Source: Roseburia sp.
Lineage (GTDB): Bacteria; Bacillota; Clostridia; Lachnospirales; Lachnospiraceae
Length of the DNA: 64,000 nucleotides
Reading direction: 5' to 3'
Assembly: GCA_022771695.1 (NCBI GenBank)
Contig: JALEKJ010000036.1
Location: 26,357-90,356 of the forward strand
Shown in pieces: positions 9,667 to 19,119 of this stretch. Each line of letters begins with the position of its first letter. Position 1 is the first letter of the stretch. Both the position numbers and the translations under genes were made by a program. Under the pieces are notes generated by a model. That model saw nothing but the letters and a program-made list of their open reading frames with translations. It was not told the origin of the DNA and searched no databases.

Positions 9667-11355
9667 TTAGAATGCCCGGAATCTCGCATAACGTTCTGCA
9701 GCAAGCTGCTCCCCAGTCTTGCCGTTCTGCCTCTTTAAAAATTCCTTCATATGTCCCTTCATATAGCGTGAAATGGATTCGCATGCTGCTTTGTCTGCCA
9801 TACCATACTCCGGGATGATTTCTTCTACAATCTGAAGCTCCTTCAAATCCTGTGCCGTAATCTTCATCACGCCACTGGCTTCCTTGGCGCGCTTGCCGTC
9901 TTTCCACAGAATCGATGCAAATCCCTCCGGCGAAAGCACGCAGTATGTCGCATTTTCCATCATCCAGACCTCATTTCCCACTGCAAGTGCAAGCGCTCCA
10001 CCGCTTCCGCCTTCTCCAATCATAATACACAATACCGGCACCTTCAATCCGGACATCTCATAGAGATTACGGGCAATCGCCTCTCCCTGCCCGCGCTCTT
10101 CTGCCTCCATGCCGCAGAATGCTCCCGAAGTATTCACAAACGTAATAATCGGACGTCCAAACTTTTCTGCCTGCTTCATCAGGCGCAGTGCCTTCCGGTA
10201 TCCTTCCGGAGATGGCATGCCATAGTTATGACGCATACAGTCTTTTAAGTCTTTTCCTTTGTGCACACCAATCACGGTAACCGGCTGACCGTCCAGTTCT
10301 GCAATTCCTCCGACGATTGCCGGATCATCACGAAACATGCGGTCTCCGTGCAGTTCGATAAAGTGGTCAAAAATGTGCTCCATGTAATCCACCGATGCAC
10401 AGCGGTCCACTTTTCTGGCTGCCTTTACTTTTTCCCAAGCAGTGAACGGTTTTGACTTCGTCGCGCGCTCCTTCATGAGCTCTGTCGGCTCATAGCAATC
10501 GTCAGCTCTGAGCACATCAAAATTCGCATATCCGCTCTGTGCGCGATGCATATATAAAATACGGTACAGCGTCATCTTTAAATCTTTACGCTCCACAATC
10601 GCATCCACGAAACCATGCTCAAGCTGGAACTCTGCTCTCTGGAATCCCTCCGGAAGCTTCTGCCCGATGGTCTGCTCAATGACACGCGGACCCGCAAAGC
10701 CGATCAGTGCCCCCGGCTCTGCTAAGATAATATCGCCGAGCATCGCAAAGCTTGCCGTCACACCACCGGTTGTCGGATCGGTCAATACCGGCACATACAA
10801 AAGCCCTGCATCTGAATGCTGTTTTAACGCTGCCGAGGTCTTTGCCATCTGCATTAAGGACACAATTCCTTCCTGCATTCTGGCACCGCCGGAACAACAG
10901 AAAAGAACGACCGGAAGACGCAGTTTTGTGGCACGCTCCACCGCAAGGGCAATTTTCTCTCCGACCACATGCCCCATACTGCTCATGAGGAATCTGGCAT
11001 CGCAGACGCCTAAGACGACATCCTCTCCATAAATCTTACACTGACCGACCGTGACCGCCTCGTGAAGTCCGGTCTTTTCCTTTGCCGCCGCTACCTTTTC
11101 CTCATATCCCGGGAAATCAAGCGGGTTTGCCTCTGCAATATCCTCAAACCATGGCACAAAGCTATTCTCATCTGCCACCATTCGGATGCGCCGTTTTGTG
11201 CGCACACGGAAATAGCTGTTGCACTCATAGCAGAAATATTTGTTTTTTTCTGCTTCTTTCTTGTTGATTTCTCTGCCACAAGCAGGGCACACAATCGTCT
11301 CCTGCAACGCAGGCTCTATCTTTTCGCTTTTTTTCTTAAATAATACTGCTGCCAC
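9667..11355 (-). CDS. accDA: Fused acetyl-CoA carboxylase carboxyltransferase (AccD-AccA)
   Basis: One 562-residue chain joins the beta subunit (residues about 1-270, zinc ribbon CPACG...[13 protein letters not shown]) to the alpha subunit (about 300-562, [27 protein letters not shown]). Together they transfer carboxyl from carboxybiotin to acetyl-CoA, giving malonyl-CoA. The two are separate genes in most Firmicutes. The start is taken as GTG 6 nt after GGGAGAG; an ATG 24 nt upstream lacks a ribosome site. The biotin carrier and biotin carboxylase genes usually beside it are missing here. Confidence 0.93.
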   Translation of the reverse strand: MAAVLFKKKSEKIEPALQETIVCPACGREINKKEAEKNKYFCYECNSYFRVRTKRRIRMVADENSFVPWFEDIAEANPLDFPGYEEKVAAAKEKTGLHEAVTVGQCKIYGEDVVLGVCDARFLMSSMGHVVGEKIALAVERATKLRLPVVLFCCSGGARMQEGIVSLMQMAKTSAALKQHSDAGLLYVPVLTDPTTGGVTASFAMLGDIILAEPGALIGFAGPRVIEQTIGQKLPEGFQRAEFQLEHGFVDAIVERKDLKMTLYRILYMHRAQSGYANFDVLRADDCYEPTELMKERATKSKPFTAWEKVKAARKVDRCASVDYMEHIFDHFIELHGDRMFRDDPAIVGGIAELDGQPVTVIGVHKGKDLKDCMRHNYGMPSPEGYRKALRLMKQAEKFGRPIITFVNTSGAFCGMEAEERGQGEAIARNLYEMSGLKVPVLCIMIGEGGSGGALALAVGNEVWMMENATYCVLSPEGFASILWKDGKRAKEASGVMKITAQDLKELQIVEEIIPEYGMADKAACESISRYMKGHMKEFLKRQNGKTGEQLAAERYARFRAF

Positions 11356-11412
11356 GTCAAACTCTCCCTTCCATCTCATTCAGATGTCTATGGCATCACA
11401 AATTTTGCTGTT

Positions 11413-11844
11413 TCAACCGCCGATTGCAAACGTCAGCTCCGCCATACATACGATTTTTCCATCCACGCACGCGGTCGCTTTTCCGACACCGATTGGCCCT
11501 TTTTGCTTGATAATTTCTGTCTCAAGTGTAAGCACATCTCCCGGCACTACCTTCTGTTTGAACTTTGCATTGTTAATCCCTGCAAAGTATGCTGTTTTAC
11601 CGCAGTTCTCTTCCATACTAAGTATGGCTACCGCACCGGTCTGTGCCAGTGCCTCTATCACAAGAACCCCCGGCATGACCGGCTCCCCCGGAAAATGTCC
11701 GGCAAAATACGGTTCATTGTAGGTCACACACTTTTTTGCCACCGCACGCACACCCGGTTCTAGTTCTTCTACCGTGTCAATCAGCAAAAACGGCTGACGA
11801 TGCGGTATGATTTTCATGATTTCTCTCGTTGTCAAGACTGACAT
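11413..11844 (-). CDS. fabZ: 3-hydroxyacyl-ACP dehydratase
   Basis: A 143-residue hot-dog-fold enzyme removing water from 3-hydroxyacyl-ACP. IIPHRQPFLLIDTV and the catalytic-histidine motif AGHFPGEPVMPGVLVIEALAQ are present. The ATG behind AAGGAGAGG was chosen over an ATG 24 nt upstream. It sits between fabF and accDA, exactly where accB and accC would flank it in related operons. Confidence 0.95.
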   Translation of the reverse strand: MSVLTTREIMKIIPHRQPFLLIDTVEELEPGVRAVAKKCVTYNEPYFAGHFPGEPVMPGVLVIEALAQTGAVAILSMEENCGKTAYFAGINNAKFKQKVVPGDVLTLETEIIKQKGPIGVGKATACVDGKIVCMAELTFAIGG

Positions 11845-11901
11845 ATGCCTCTCCTTCTTCTCACCCATGCTTTTACCTGCTGTCTCCTAATTCATATATG
11901 G

Positions 11902-13137
11902 CTACGCCTCATATTTCTTTAACAGCAGACTGGCATTATGTCCGCCAAATCCAAGTGAATTGCTGAGGGCATATGGCACCTCCATGCGGACTGCCTCCTT
12001 GCAGTAATCCAGATCAAGTTCTTCATCCGGTGTCTCATAGCCAACCGTCGCATGCACATATCCTTCCTGAATCTCTTTGACACAGGTCACGAATTCCACT
12101 GCTCCCGCTGCACCTAAAAGATGACCCACCATCGATTTTGTGGAGTTGATTTTCAAGTTTTTTGCATGCTCCCCAAATGCGAGTTTGATTGCCCGTGTCT
12201 CAAACAGGTCATTTAAATGTGTTGCCGTACCATGCGCATTGATATAGGTAACTTCCTCCGGTGCCACACCTGCATCACGCAGCGCCTCAGTCATTGCGCG
12301 TGCAGCCCCTGCGCCATCCTCTGCCGGTGAAGTGATATGGTATGCATCCGAGGTACATCCGTATCCGACTACCTCTGCATAGATTTTTGCACCACGCTTC
12401 TTGGCATGCTCTAACTCCTCAAGAATGACAACACCCGCTCCTTCTCCCATGACAAAACCACTGCGGTTCTTGTCAAAAGGAAGCGAACACTTCGTCGGGT
12501 CGCTCTCAGTAGAAAGCGCCGTAAGCGCCGTAAATCCTGCGATACCAATCGGGCACACACTGCCCTCCGTACCACCTGCAACCATCACATCCGCCTCGCC
12601 GTGCTGAATGCTGCGGAACGCTTCGCCGATGGTATTGGTTCCTGTCGCACACGCTGTTACGACGTTGATACTCTTTCCCTTTAACCCAAACTGTATGGAT
12701 ACATTGCCTGCTGCCATATTGGAAATCATCATCGGTACCAGCATCGGATTGACACGCCCCGGTCCCTTTTCCAGTAACTTTGTATGTTCTCTTTCCATCG
12801 CCTGCAGACTTCCGATGCCGCTTCCGATTGCAGTGCCCACACGGTAGGCATCCTCCTGCTCCATATCAAGTCCGGCATCCTCCATCGCCTCTTTTGTCGC
12901 TGCCACTGCATACTGACAGAACAGCTCCATTCTTTTTGCCGTCTTAGCGTCCATATAGTCTTTTCCGTCAAAGTCCTTTACTTCTGCCGCCACATGGCAT
13001 TTATATTCTGACGCATCGAAATGCGTGATTGTTCCAAATCCGATTTTTTCTTCCTGTACCGCTTTCCAGAATTCAGGCACAGAATTCCCGATTGGTGTCA
13101 CTGCCCCCATTCCGGTTACCACTACTCGTCTACTCAT
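11902..13137 (-). CDS. fabF: 3-oxoacyl-ACP synthase II
   Basis: A 411-residue elongating condensing enzyme with the complete Cys-His-His triad: VVTACATGTN, YINAHGTATHLND and KSMVGHLLGAAG. It adds two-carbon units from malonyl-ACP to the growing acyl-ACP. GGAGG lies 5 nt before the ATG chosen, which gives MSRRVVVTGMG; an in-frame ATG 12 nt upstream overlaps that ribosome site. Confidence 0.96.
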   Translation of the reverse strand: MSRRVVVTGMGAVTPIGNSVPEFWKAVQEEKIGFGTITHFDASEYKCHVAAEVKDFDGKDYMDAKTAKRMELFCQYAVAATKEAMEDAGLDMEQEDAYRVGTAIGSGIGSLQAMEREHTKLLEKGPGRVNPMLVPMMISNMAAGNVSIQFGLKGKSINVVTACATGTNTIGEAFRSIQHGEADVMVAGGTEGSVCPIGIAGFTALTALSTESDPTKCSLPFDKNRSGFVMGEGAGVVILEELEHAKKRGAKIYAEVVGYGCTSDAYHITSPAEDGAGAARAMTEALRDAGVAPEEVTYINAHGTATHLNDLFETRAIKLAFGEHAKNLKINSTKSMVGHLLGAAGAVEFVTCVKEIQEGYVHATVGYETPDEELDLDYCKEAVRMEVPYALSNSLGFGGHNASLLLKKYEA

Positions 13138-13161
13138 ACGAACCTCCATTTATGCTATATC

Positions 13162-13950
13162 TTACATGTGCATTCCGCCATCTACCGAAATAACCTGACC
13201 GGTGATGTAAGATGCATGCTCCGATGCCAAAAAGACAACCGTGTGTGCGATGTCCTCCACCGTTCCCACGCGTTGCAGCGGAATCTGCGCCTTTACTGCT
13301 TCTTTTGCCTGCTCTGTCATCGCCTCTGTCATCTCTGTATCAATAAATCCCGGTGCCACAGCATTGCAGGTAATTCCACGGGAAGCAAGTTCTCTTGCCA
13401 CGCTCTTCGTCAATCCGATGACGCCAGCCTTGCTCGCACTGTAGTTTGCCTGCCCGGCATTTCCCATCACGCCGGAAACCGAAGAAATGTTGATAATATG
13501 CCCGCTTCTCTGCTTAAGCAGATAACGGGACGCATGGCGTATGGTATGAAACGTTCCCTTAAGGTTCGTATCAACCACCGCATCAAATTCTTCTTCCGAC
13601 ATTTTCATAATCAGCCCGTCTCTTGTGATTCCTGCGTTGTTGACGAGAATATCAAGCCGTCCATATTCTTTTACAATGTACTCAATCATCGTCCCGCAAG
13701 CAGCGAAATCTGACACATTGCAGCCATACGCTACAGCTCTGCCGCCGCTACCTGATGAAGCAGCATCCGCTCCTGCTGCTTTTGCACAATCCGCGGCTGC
13801 GTTAATTTCCTCCACAACCGCCTCGGCTCGCTCTTTCGAACCGTTATAATTCACGACAACAAATGCGCCTTCTTTTGCCAGTGCCTTGGCAATTTCTTTT
13901 CCTATACCACGGCTGGCGCCTGTGACAAGTGCTACTTTATTTGTCAGCAT
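13162..13950 (-). CDS. fabG: 3-oxoacyl-ACP reductase
   Basis: A 262-residue short-chain dehydrogenase reducing 3-oxoacyl-ACP with [17 protein letters not shown] and the catalytic Ser-Tyr-Lys in [10 protein letters not shown] are intact. Between the second and third strands (about residues 50-70) an alanine/glycine-rich stretch, [19 protein letters not shown], makes the protein about 15 residues longer than the usual ~247. It is probably a loop insertion of no catalytic effect. Confidence 0.95.
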   Translation of the reverse strand: MLTNKVALVTGASRGIGKEIAKALAKEGAFVVVNYNGSKERAEAVVEEINAAADCAKAAGADAASSGSGGRAVAYGCNVSDFAACGTMIEYIVKEYGRLDILVNNAGITRDGLIMKMSEEEFDAVVDTNLKGTFHTIRHASRYLLKQRSGHIINISSVSGVMGNAGQANYSASKAGVIGLTKSVARELASRGITCNAVAPGFIDTEMTEAMTEQAKEAVKAQIPLQRVGTVEDIAHTVVFLASEHASYITGQVISVDGGMHM

Positions 13951-13965
13951 TCTCTTCTCCTTTTC

Positions 13966-14892
13966 CTAAGACAATGGATGTTCCGCAACAAATTTCTCAA
14001 AGTCTTCCATCTTGTCAATGTTGCTCACTTTAACATCCCTGTTGATTTTCCGCATAAATCCGCTTAATGTACGTCCCGGTCCGATTTCCACAAACTCGTC
14101 AACACCGTTCGCTATCATGCGTTCCACCGACTGCTGCCACCGCACGGAGGAAGACACCTGAAGGCGCAACAAATCTTTTACCGCCGACGTTTCTCTGACA
14201 TAATCAGCTATCACGTTCGACACATACGGTATTGAAAATTCTTTAATTTCCACACCCTTTAATGCCTCACCGAGCTGCTCTCCCGCCCCGATTAGAAGTT
14301 CCGAATGAAATGGTCCGCTGACATTTAACGGAACGACACGTTTCGCGCCCGCCTCTTTGCATGCCTCACCTGCTACACCTACTGCAGCCTCCTGTCCCGT
14401 GATTACAATCTGTCCCGGACAGTTATAGTTTGCCACAGACACGATACCGTCCGTCTGTCTGCATATCTCTTCAATTTTTTCCGCGTCAAGTCCTAAGACT
14501 GCCGCCATCGCCCCTCCGGTCGGTACTGCTTTCTGCATATACATTCCACGCTTGCGTACCAGCGTAAACGCATCCTTCCATTCCAACACATCAGATGCCA
14601 TGAGCGCACCATATTCGCCAAGACTTAATCCCGCTGTCACATCCGGTCTGTATCCTTTTTCACGAAGCGCAGCTAAAATGGCTGCTTCCGCTGTCAACAT
14701 ACAGATTTGTGTATATTCTGTAATATGAATTTTCTCATTTTCCTCAAAACACAGTGCCGGAATATCAAGCCCTGACGCTTCGGATGCCAATTCAAATACT
14801 CTGCGACTTACCGGAATCTGCTCATAAAATTCCTTTGCCATTCCTACATACTGTGCCCCTTGCCCCGGAAATATAAATGCTGTTTTTCCCAT
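13966..14892 (-). CDS. fabD: Malonyl-CoA:ACP transacylase
   Basis: A 308-residue acyltransferase that loads malonate onto ACP. The start motif KTAFIFPGQGAQYVGM, the nucleophile serine in AGLSLGEYGAL and the histidine in VSGPFHSELL are present. The open frame extends 34 codons upstream with no ribosome site; the ATG after GGAAAGGTG is the natural start. The skipped upstream stretch contains an imperfect copy of the fabK 3' end. Confidence 0.95.
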   Translation of the reverse strand: MGKTAFIFPGQGAQYVGMAKEFYEQIPVSRRVFELASEASGLDIPALCFEENEKIHITEYTQICMLTAEAAILAALREKGYRPDVTAGLSLGEYGALMASDVLEWKDAFTLVRKRGMYMQKAVPTGGAMAAVLGLDAEKIEEICRQTDGIVSVANYNCPGQIVITGQEAAVGVAGEACKEAGAKRVVPLNVSGPFHSELLIGAGEQLGEALKGVEIKEFSIPYVSNVIADYVRETSAVKDLLRLQVSSSVRWQQSVERMIANGVDEFVEIGPGRTLSGFMRKINRDVKVSNIDKMEDFEKFVAEHPLS

Positions 14893-14986
14893 CTTGCTTT
14901 CACCTTTCCTATTGCTGCCTATTTTCATTGCTTCTGCCACTCTTTTTCTGTCTGAATGCTTTTGCCAGCAATTCTGTTGTCTCTTT

Positions 14987-15919
14987 CTACTCAAATGTCT
15001 TTGTCAGCAGTTCTGTTGCTTCCTGCATAAGCTCCGTCAGTATCTCCTCACAGGTCTGCTCCTTTTTTACAAGTCCGGCACTTTGTCCTGCCATTAGACT
15101 TCCGTGCACGACATCCCCGTCCACGACCGCTTTGCGCAGGGAACCAAGGGTCAAATGCTCCAGTTCCTCAAAGGACGCACCTTCTTTTTCCATCTTCAGA
15201 TACTCACGGCTCATCTGATTGCGCAAAACGCGAATCGGATGTCCTGTGCTCATGCCCGTCACTTCGGAATCAATATCACGTGCTTTGATGACGCGTTCCT
15301 TGTAGCCTGGGTGTACGATAGATTCCTTTGCCGTGATAAAGCGAGTTCCCATCTGTACGCCTTCCGCCCCCAGCATTAACGCCGCTGCAACGCCCCTGCC
15401 GTCCGCAATTCCTCCGGCTGCAATCACCGGTATCTGCACGGCATCTGCCACCTGCGGTACCAAAGCCATGGTCGTCTGCGCCCCAATGTGTCCGCCGGAC
15501 TCCATACCTTCCGCGACAACCGCATCCGCACCTGCGCGCTCCATCATTTTCGCCATCGCAACACTCGCCACAACAGGAATGACTGTCACTCCTGCCTGCT
15601 TCCATGCTTCCATAAACTTCGCAGGACTTCCGGCGCCTGTCGTCACGACCGGCACCCCTTCCTCGATAACGATGCGCGCCACGTCTGCGGCATTCGGATT
15701 CAAGAGCATGACGTTGACGCCAAACGGCTTATCTGTCCGTTTTTTTACTTCCCGAATCTGCTCCCGTACCACTTCCGGCGGTGCACTGGCTGCCCCAATC
15801 AGCCCTAGTCCTCCCGCATTTGACACTGCTGCAGCCAAGTGATACTCTGCCACCCATGCCATACCGCCCTGAATTACCGGGTACTTTGTTTTCAGCAGCC
15901 TGCTTACCCTTGTTTCCAT
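14987..15919 (-). CDS. fabK: Enoyl-ACP reductase II (FMN-dependent)
   Basis: A 310-residue nitronate-monooxygenase-like TIM barrel starting with KYPVIQGGMAWVAEYHLAAA and carrying the EGMESGGHIG and AAGGIADGRGVAAALMLGAEG flavin-phosphate motifs. In a fab operon this fold is FabK, the triclosan-insensitive enoyl reductase. No FabI-type reductase lies in this operon. It is the second gene, directly after acpP. Confidence 0.93.
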   Translation of the reverse strand: METRVSRLLKTKYPVIQGGMAWVAEYHLAAAVSNAGGLGLIGAASAPPEVVREQIREVKKRTDKPFGVNVMLLNPNAADVARIVIEEGVPVVTTGAGSPAKFMEAWKQAGVTVIPVVASVAMAKMMERAGADAVVAEGMESGGHIGAQTTMALVPQVADAVQIPVIAAGGIADGRGVAAALMLGAEGVQMGTRFITAKESIVHPGYKERVIKARDIDSEVTGMSTGHPIRVLRNQMSREYLKMEKEGASFEELEHLTLGSLRKAVVDGDVVHGSLMAGQSAGLVKKEQTCEEILTELMQEATELLTKTFE

Positions 15920-15940
15920 CTTCTCTCACTCCTATAGTGC

Positions 15941-16174
15941 TTACGCCTCTACACCCTTTGCTTTTAAGTACTCGATAACATCATTTACGGTAGCGATAGA
16001 CTCTAAATCCTCGGAAGGAATCTCTACACCGAACTCTTCCTCCAGCGCCATCACAAGCTCAAATAAATCCAAAGAATCTGCACCCAAATCCTCTTTAAAG
16101 TTGGAGGTCTCCTTAATGTCTGCCTCATCCACGCTCAACTGCTCTGCAATAATTGGTTTCATTTTTTCAAACAT
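15941..16174 (-). CDS. acpP: Acyl carrier protein
   Basis: A 77-residue acidic four-helix protein with the phosphopantetheine site Ser34 in [19 protein letters not shown]. It carries the growing acyl chain for the enzymes encoded downstream. It is the first gene of the fatty-acid operon, right behind a consensus promoter with FabT-like boxes, so its level should respond most directly to acyl-ACP feedback. Confidence 0.96.
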   Translation of the reverse strand: MFEKMKPIIAEQLSVDEADIKETSNFKEDLGADSLDLFELVMALEEEFGVEIPSEDLESIATVNDVIEYLKAKGVEA

Positions 16175-16230
16175 TCCTGTTTTCTCCTTTTACTTTTCTT
16201 TTTTATTCTATATTTTGTTTCTGCCCAATA

Positions 16231-16304
16231 ATTTGCTTTTCAAATACTTTGATAATCAAATTATTTGCTTTTCAAAGTATATGTCTCCTTCCATATTTTG
16301 TCAA
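16231..16304 (-). promoter_or_regulatory. Fatty-acid operon promoter with three FabT-like boxes
   Basis: On the minus strand TTGACA (16299-16304) and TATACT (16276-16281) are spaced 17 nt. From the -10 into the leader lie three ATTTG...CAAAT-type boxes: 16263-16277, the palindrome TTTGATAATCAAA at 16248-16260, and 16231-16245. The two outer boxes share the direct repeat ATTTGCTTTTCAAA, 32 bp apart. The placement over and just after the -10 is typical of repression. Assignment to the MarR protein of the same operon is inferred. Confidence 0.75.
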
Positions 16305-16318
16305 GAAGGTTTTTCCCC

Positions 16319-16347
16319 TTGACATTCTCCATCTGACTTGTTATAGT
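16319..16347 (+). promoter_or_regulatory. thiT promoter
   Basis: TTGACA and TATAGT with a 17-nt spacer lie about 30 nt before the TPP aptamer. It is back to back with the acpP promoter. Confidence 0.75.
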
Positions 16348-16375
16348 TAGCTTCGTTAAAAATAATACAGAATAT

Positions 16376-16462
16376 CACAACGCTAGGGGCGCTTTTGCTG
16401 AGAGATGAATTTCCATCGACCCTTATTACTTGAACCGGATAATACCGGCGTAAGGAAGCTTT
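16376..16462 (+). ncRNA. TPP riboswitch (THI element)
   Basis: The conserved core GCTGAGAGATG, the ACCCTTATTACTTGAACC helix junction and GGATAATACCGGCGTAAGGAAG match the thiamine pyrophosphate aptamer. It precedes the thiamine transporter gene, so thiamine sufficiency should turn the gene off. Confidence 0.95.
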
Positions 16463-16476
16463 TTCTTCTAAAAAGT

Positions 16477-16518
16477 AAATCCCCCTGACGGTGCATATTC
16501 ACCAAGGAGGATTTTTTT
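16477..16518 (+). terminator. Riboswitch expression platform: terminator that also hides the ribosome site
   Basis: AAATCC and CCT on the 5' side pair with AGG and GGATTT on the 3' side, an inner GGTG/CACC helix extends the stem, and seven T's follow directly. The 3' arm contains the AAGGAGG ribosome site of thiT, so the same hairpin can terminate transcription and block initiation. Confidence 0.75.
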
Positions 16519-17202
16519 ATGAATAACTTTTTTGCTACGCCGGAAGGCGCCTGGGGTGATGGCTCCGTTCATTTGACTACTGTCGGTATCGCGATTGTCA
16601 TTGCAGTTATTGCAGTTCTTTTAGTGGTTGCTGCTATCATGCGTCACCGCAATTCTGACAAGAAAAAATCATTGACCACCAGACAGTTGGTTTACTCTGC
16701 CGTTGCAATCGCATTGGCTGTCGTATGCTCTATGATCAAGCTGTTTGAAATGCCGATGGGTGGCTCTGTAACCTTACTCTCCATGCTGTTCGTCGTTCTG
16801 ATTGCTTACTGGTATGGTCCTTATGTCGGCATCATGACTGCTGTGGCTTATGGTCTGGTGCAGTTCGTAACCGAACCGATTTTCTATACGATTCCACAGA
16901 TGCTTCTTGACTATCCGCTGGCTTTCGGCGCGCTTGGTCTTGCAGGCTTCTTCCATAAGAAGAAGTACGGCTTACAGATTGGCTATCTCGTAGGCGTCGT
17001 GGGACGTTTTATCTTCGCTACGATTTCCGGTGTCGTATTCTTTGCAGCCTATGCGCCGGAAGGAATGAACCCACTTGTATACTCTATGGGATATCAGGCT
17101 TCCTACTTGGTTCCTGAGGCAGTGGTGACCTTAATCATCATCTCCATTCCACCGGTTGCCAAAGCACTTGCCCATGTGAAAAAGCAGGCGGTTGAAGAGT
17201 AA
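16519..17202 (+). CDS. thiT: Thiamine ECF transporter S component
   Basis: A 227-residue membrane protein. The last ~175 residues are the six-helix ThiT S component (TRQLVYSAVAIALAVVCSMIKLF, IAYWYGPYVGIMTAVAYGL). A further N-terminal helix (about residues 20-42) followed by a basic RHRNSDKKK loop is an extension beyond the usual ~180 residues. It binds thiamine and docks on a shared energising module (EcfT/A/A') that is not in this window. The TPP riboswitch upstream fixes the substrate. Confidence 0.93.
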   Translation: MNNFFATPEGAWGDGSVHLTTVGIAIVIAVIAVLLVVAAIMRHRNSDKKKSLTTRQLVYSAVAIALAVVCSMIKLFEMPMGGSVTLLSMLFVVLIAYWYGPYVGIMTAVAYGLVQFVTEPIFYTIPQMLLDYPLAFGALGLAGFFHKKKYGLQIGYLVGVVGRFIFATISGVVFFAAYAPEGMNPLVYSMGYQASYLVPEAVVTLIIISIPPVAKALAHVKKQAVEE

Positions 17203-17222
17203 TTGTTAAGTTAATCGTACAT

Positions 17223-17272
17223 AATAAACTGCGCCCCAAGCGACGTTACCGTCGCTTGGGGCGCAGTTTATT
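17223..17272. terminator. Very strong bidirectional terminator
   Basis: A perfect 23-bp stem with core ACTGCGCCCCAAGCGACG and loop TTAC, flanked by A/T tracts on both sides. It separates thiT from the convergent DUF554 gene. Confidence 0.85.
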
Positions 17273-17333
17273 TTTAGAAAAGTTATGTCACAGGCTCCTT
17301 TTCATAAAAGAGTTCCCGACAGACCAAAAAATG

Positions 17334-18059
17334 CTATAAATTTATCGGCAGAAAAGCTGCCAAAACTGCAATCACAATCGCTGGAAGCAGATTGGCAACA
17401 CGTATTTTTTTGCCCCAAACCAAATTCAAGCCCACGCAGAAAATCAAAATCGAACCGATCAGCGAGAGGTAGCTCATCGCCACATCGGTCATAATTGGCT
17501 TCACCAGCGTTGCAAGCAGTGTTATAAGCCCTTCAAATACAAAAACAGGTATCGCAGAAAATACGCAACCTTTTCCAAGCGAGCAGGTCATGACCATTAC
17601 GATAATCAAATCCAAAATTGCTTTGGTTGCCAATATCGTCCAGTCTCCTGTCATGCCATCCTCAATCGCTCCGACGATTGCCATTGCCCCGATGCATACG
17701 GTTAATGACGTCGTCACAAAAGCATTCACAAAGTTCTTGTCCTTCGCATTTCCGGTTTTTATCTTGAGCCATTCACCAAACCGTTCAAACCAATTTTCTA
17801 TATTGATTATTTCTCCGATCAAGCCGCCAAGCGCAAGACAAATGACAACCAGCATGGTCTGACTGCTGCCCAAGGTTCCGTCTTCAATCTTCAGCATACC
17901 TTCCATAGCGCCGGCAATGCCTATAAACAATACGCTGATGCCGCAAGCCATACTTAACGTATCCTGATGGCGTTCTTTCAGAAAGTTTCCGAAAAAATGG
18001 CCTGCCACACCGCCGACCGCAATTCCGACTGTATTGATAATTGTTCCTAATCCTATCAT
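17334..18059 (-). CDS. DUF554 membrane protein
   Basis: A 241-residue protein with about seven hydrophobic helices and the family start MIGLGTIINTVGIAVGGVAG, plus the NIENWFERFGEWLKIK loop. DUF554 proteins are common in Firmicutes and have no proven function; transport is the usual guess. It lies 12 nt after the glucokinase gene in the same direction, so the two may be co-transcribed. Confidence 0.85.
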   Translation of the reverse strand: MIGLGTIINTVGIAVGGVAGHFFGNFLKERHQDTLSMACGISVLFIGIAGAMEGMLKIEDGTLGSSQTMLVVICLALGGLIGEIINIENWFERFGEWLKIKTGNAKDKNFVNAFVTTSLTVCIGAMAIVGAIEDGMTGDWTILATKAILDLIIVMVMTCSLGKGCVFSAIPVFVFEGLITLLATLVKPIMTDVAMSYLSLIGSILIFCVGLNLVWGKKIRVANLLPAIVIAVLAAFLPINL

Positions 18060-18071
18060 TTATTTCCCAAA

Positions 18072-19010
18072 TTAATCTAACAGCATCTGTACACATCCGT
18101 ACATTCCTGCATCGTTTCCGAGTCCTGCAAGCGCAAACTTCGTATCTCTGCAGGATAAGAATGCCGTCTCTATGTAATGCTTCTGGATACTCTCAATCAG
18201 AATATCTCCTGCTTTGGATACACCGCCACCGATAACGATGATTTCCGGGTTTACCACACAGGCAATATTGGAAAGCGTCGCGCCTAAGATTCCACAAACC
18301 TCATCCACTAATCCCAACGCAATCTCGTCTCCTGCCTTTGCCTCATCGAAAACATCCTTTGCCGTCAACGGCTCAAACTTTCTAAGGCTCGTCTCGTCTG
18401 TTGACTTCGCTAATTTCCGCTTTGCCACACGAACAATACCGGTCGCAGATGTATACTGCTCTAAACAGCCATACTGACCACAGTTGCATGCCTCGATTTC
18501 ATCATGGTTGACGGTAATATGTCCGATTTCTCCGCCGGCTCCGTTAAATCCGGCTACCACCTTGCCGTTTACAATGATTCCGCCGCCGACTCCGGTGCCA
18601 AGCGTTACCATAACGACATCCTTGCAGCCTTTGGCACCGCCCTGCCACATCTCGCCGAGCGCTGCAACGTTGGCATCATTACCGGCTCTTACCATAAGGC
18701 TGGTCAAGCTTCCTAATTCAGCCTCCACATCTACGGTTCCCCATCCTAAGTTCACACAGCGCTCTACCACACCTTCGCTGTTTACAGGTCCAGGCACACC
18801 AACACCGATGCCCTGCACTTCATCCTTACTGATGCCCTCCTGCGCCAGCTTGTTATCAACAGCCTTTGCCACATCGGAAAGAATACTCTCTCCATGATTC
18901 TCAGTATTGGTTTTAATCTCCCATTTATCTAACAACTTTCCGCTTGTCTCAAAAAAACCAATCTTACAGGTGGTTCCCCCAATGTCTACTCCAAATGCGT
19001 ACTTCTTCAT
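18072..19010 (-). CDS. glcK: ROK-family glucokinase
   Basis: A 312-residue cytosolic sugar kinase. The ATP-binding GVDIGGTTCKIGFF, the second phosphate loop VTLGTGVGGGII, the sugar-binding IGHITVNHDE and the ROK zinc motif CNCGQYGCLEQ are intact. No HTH domain is present, so it is an enzyme rather than a ROK repressor. Most members phosphorylate glucose to glucose 6-phosphate; specificity is inferred. Confidence 0.92.
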   Translation of the reverse strand: MKKYAFGVDIGGTTCKIGFFETSGKLLDKWEIKTNTENHGESILSDVAKAVDNKLAQEGISKDEVQGIGVGVPGPVNSEGVVERCVNLGWGTVDVEAELGSLTSLMVRAGNDANVAALGEMWQGGAKGCKDVVMVTLGTGVGGGIIVNGKVVAGFNGAGGEIGHITVNHDEIEACNCGQYGCLEQYTSATGIVRVAKRKLAKSTDETSLRKFEPLTAKDVFDEAKAGDEIALGLVDEVCGILGATLSNIACVVNPEIIVIGGGVSKAGDILIESIQKHYIETAFLSCRDTKFALAGLGNDAGMYGCVQMLLD

Positions 19011-19119
19011 TTTCCCTTTCTCCTATCCCTTTTCTATTATCATGCACTTTTTTGCGCAAAAACAACTTTATTCTGTTATTAATATAACAAGCTTATGATA
19101 ACGTTTTCATCCGTTTCTG

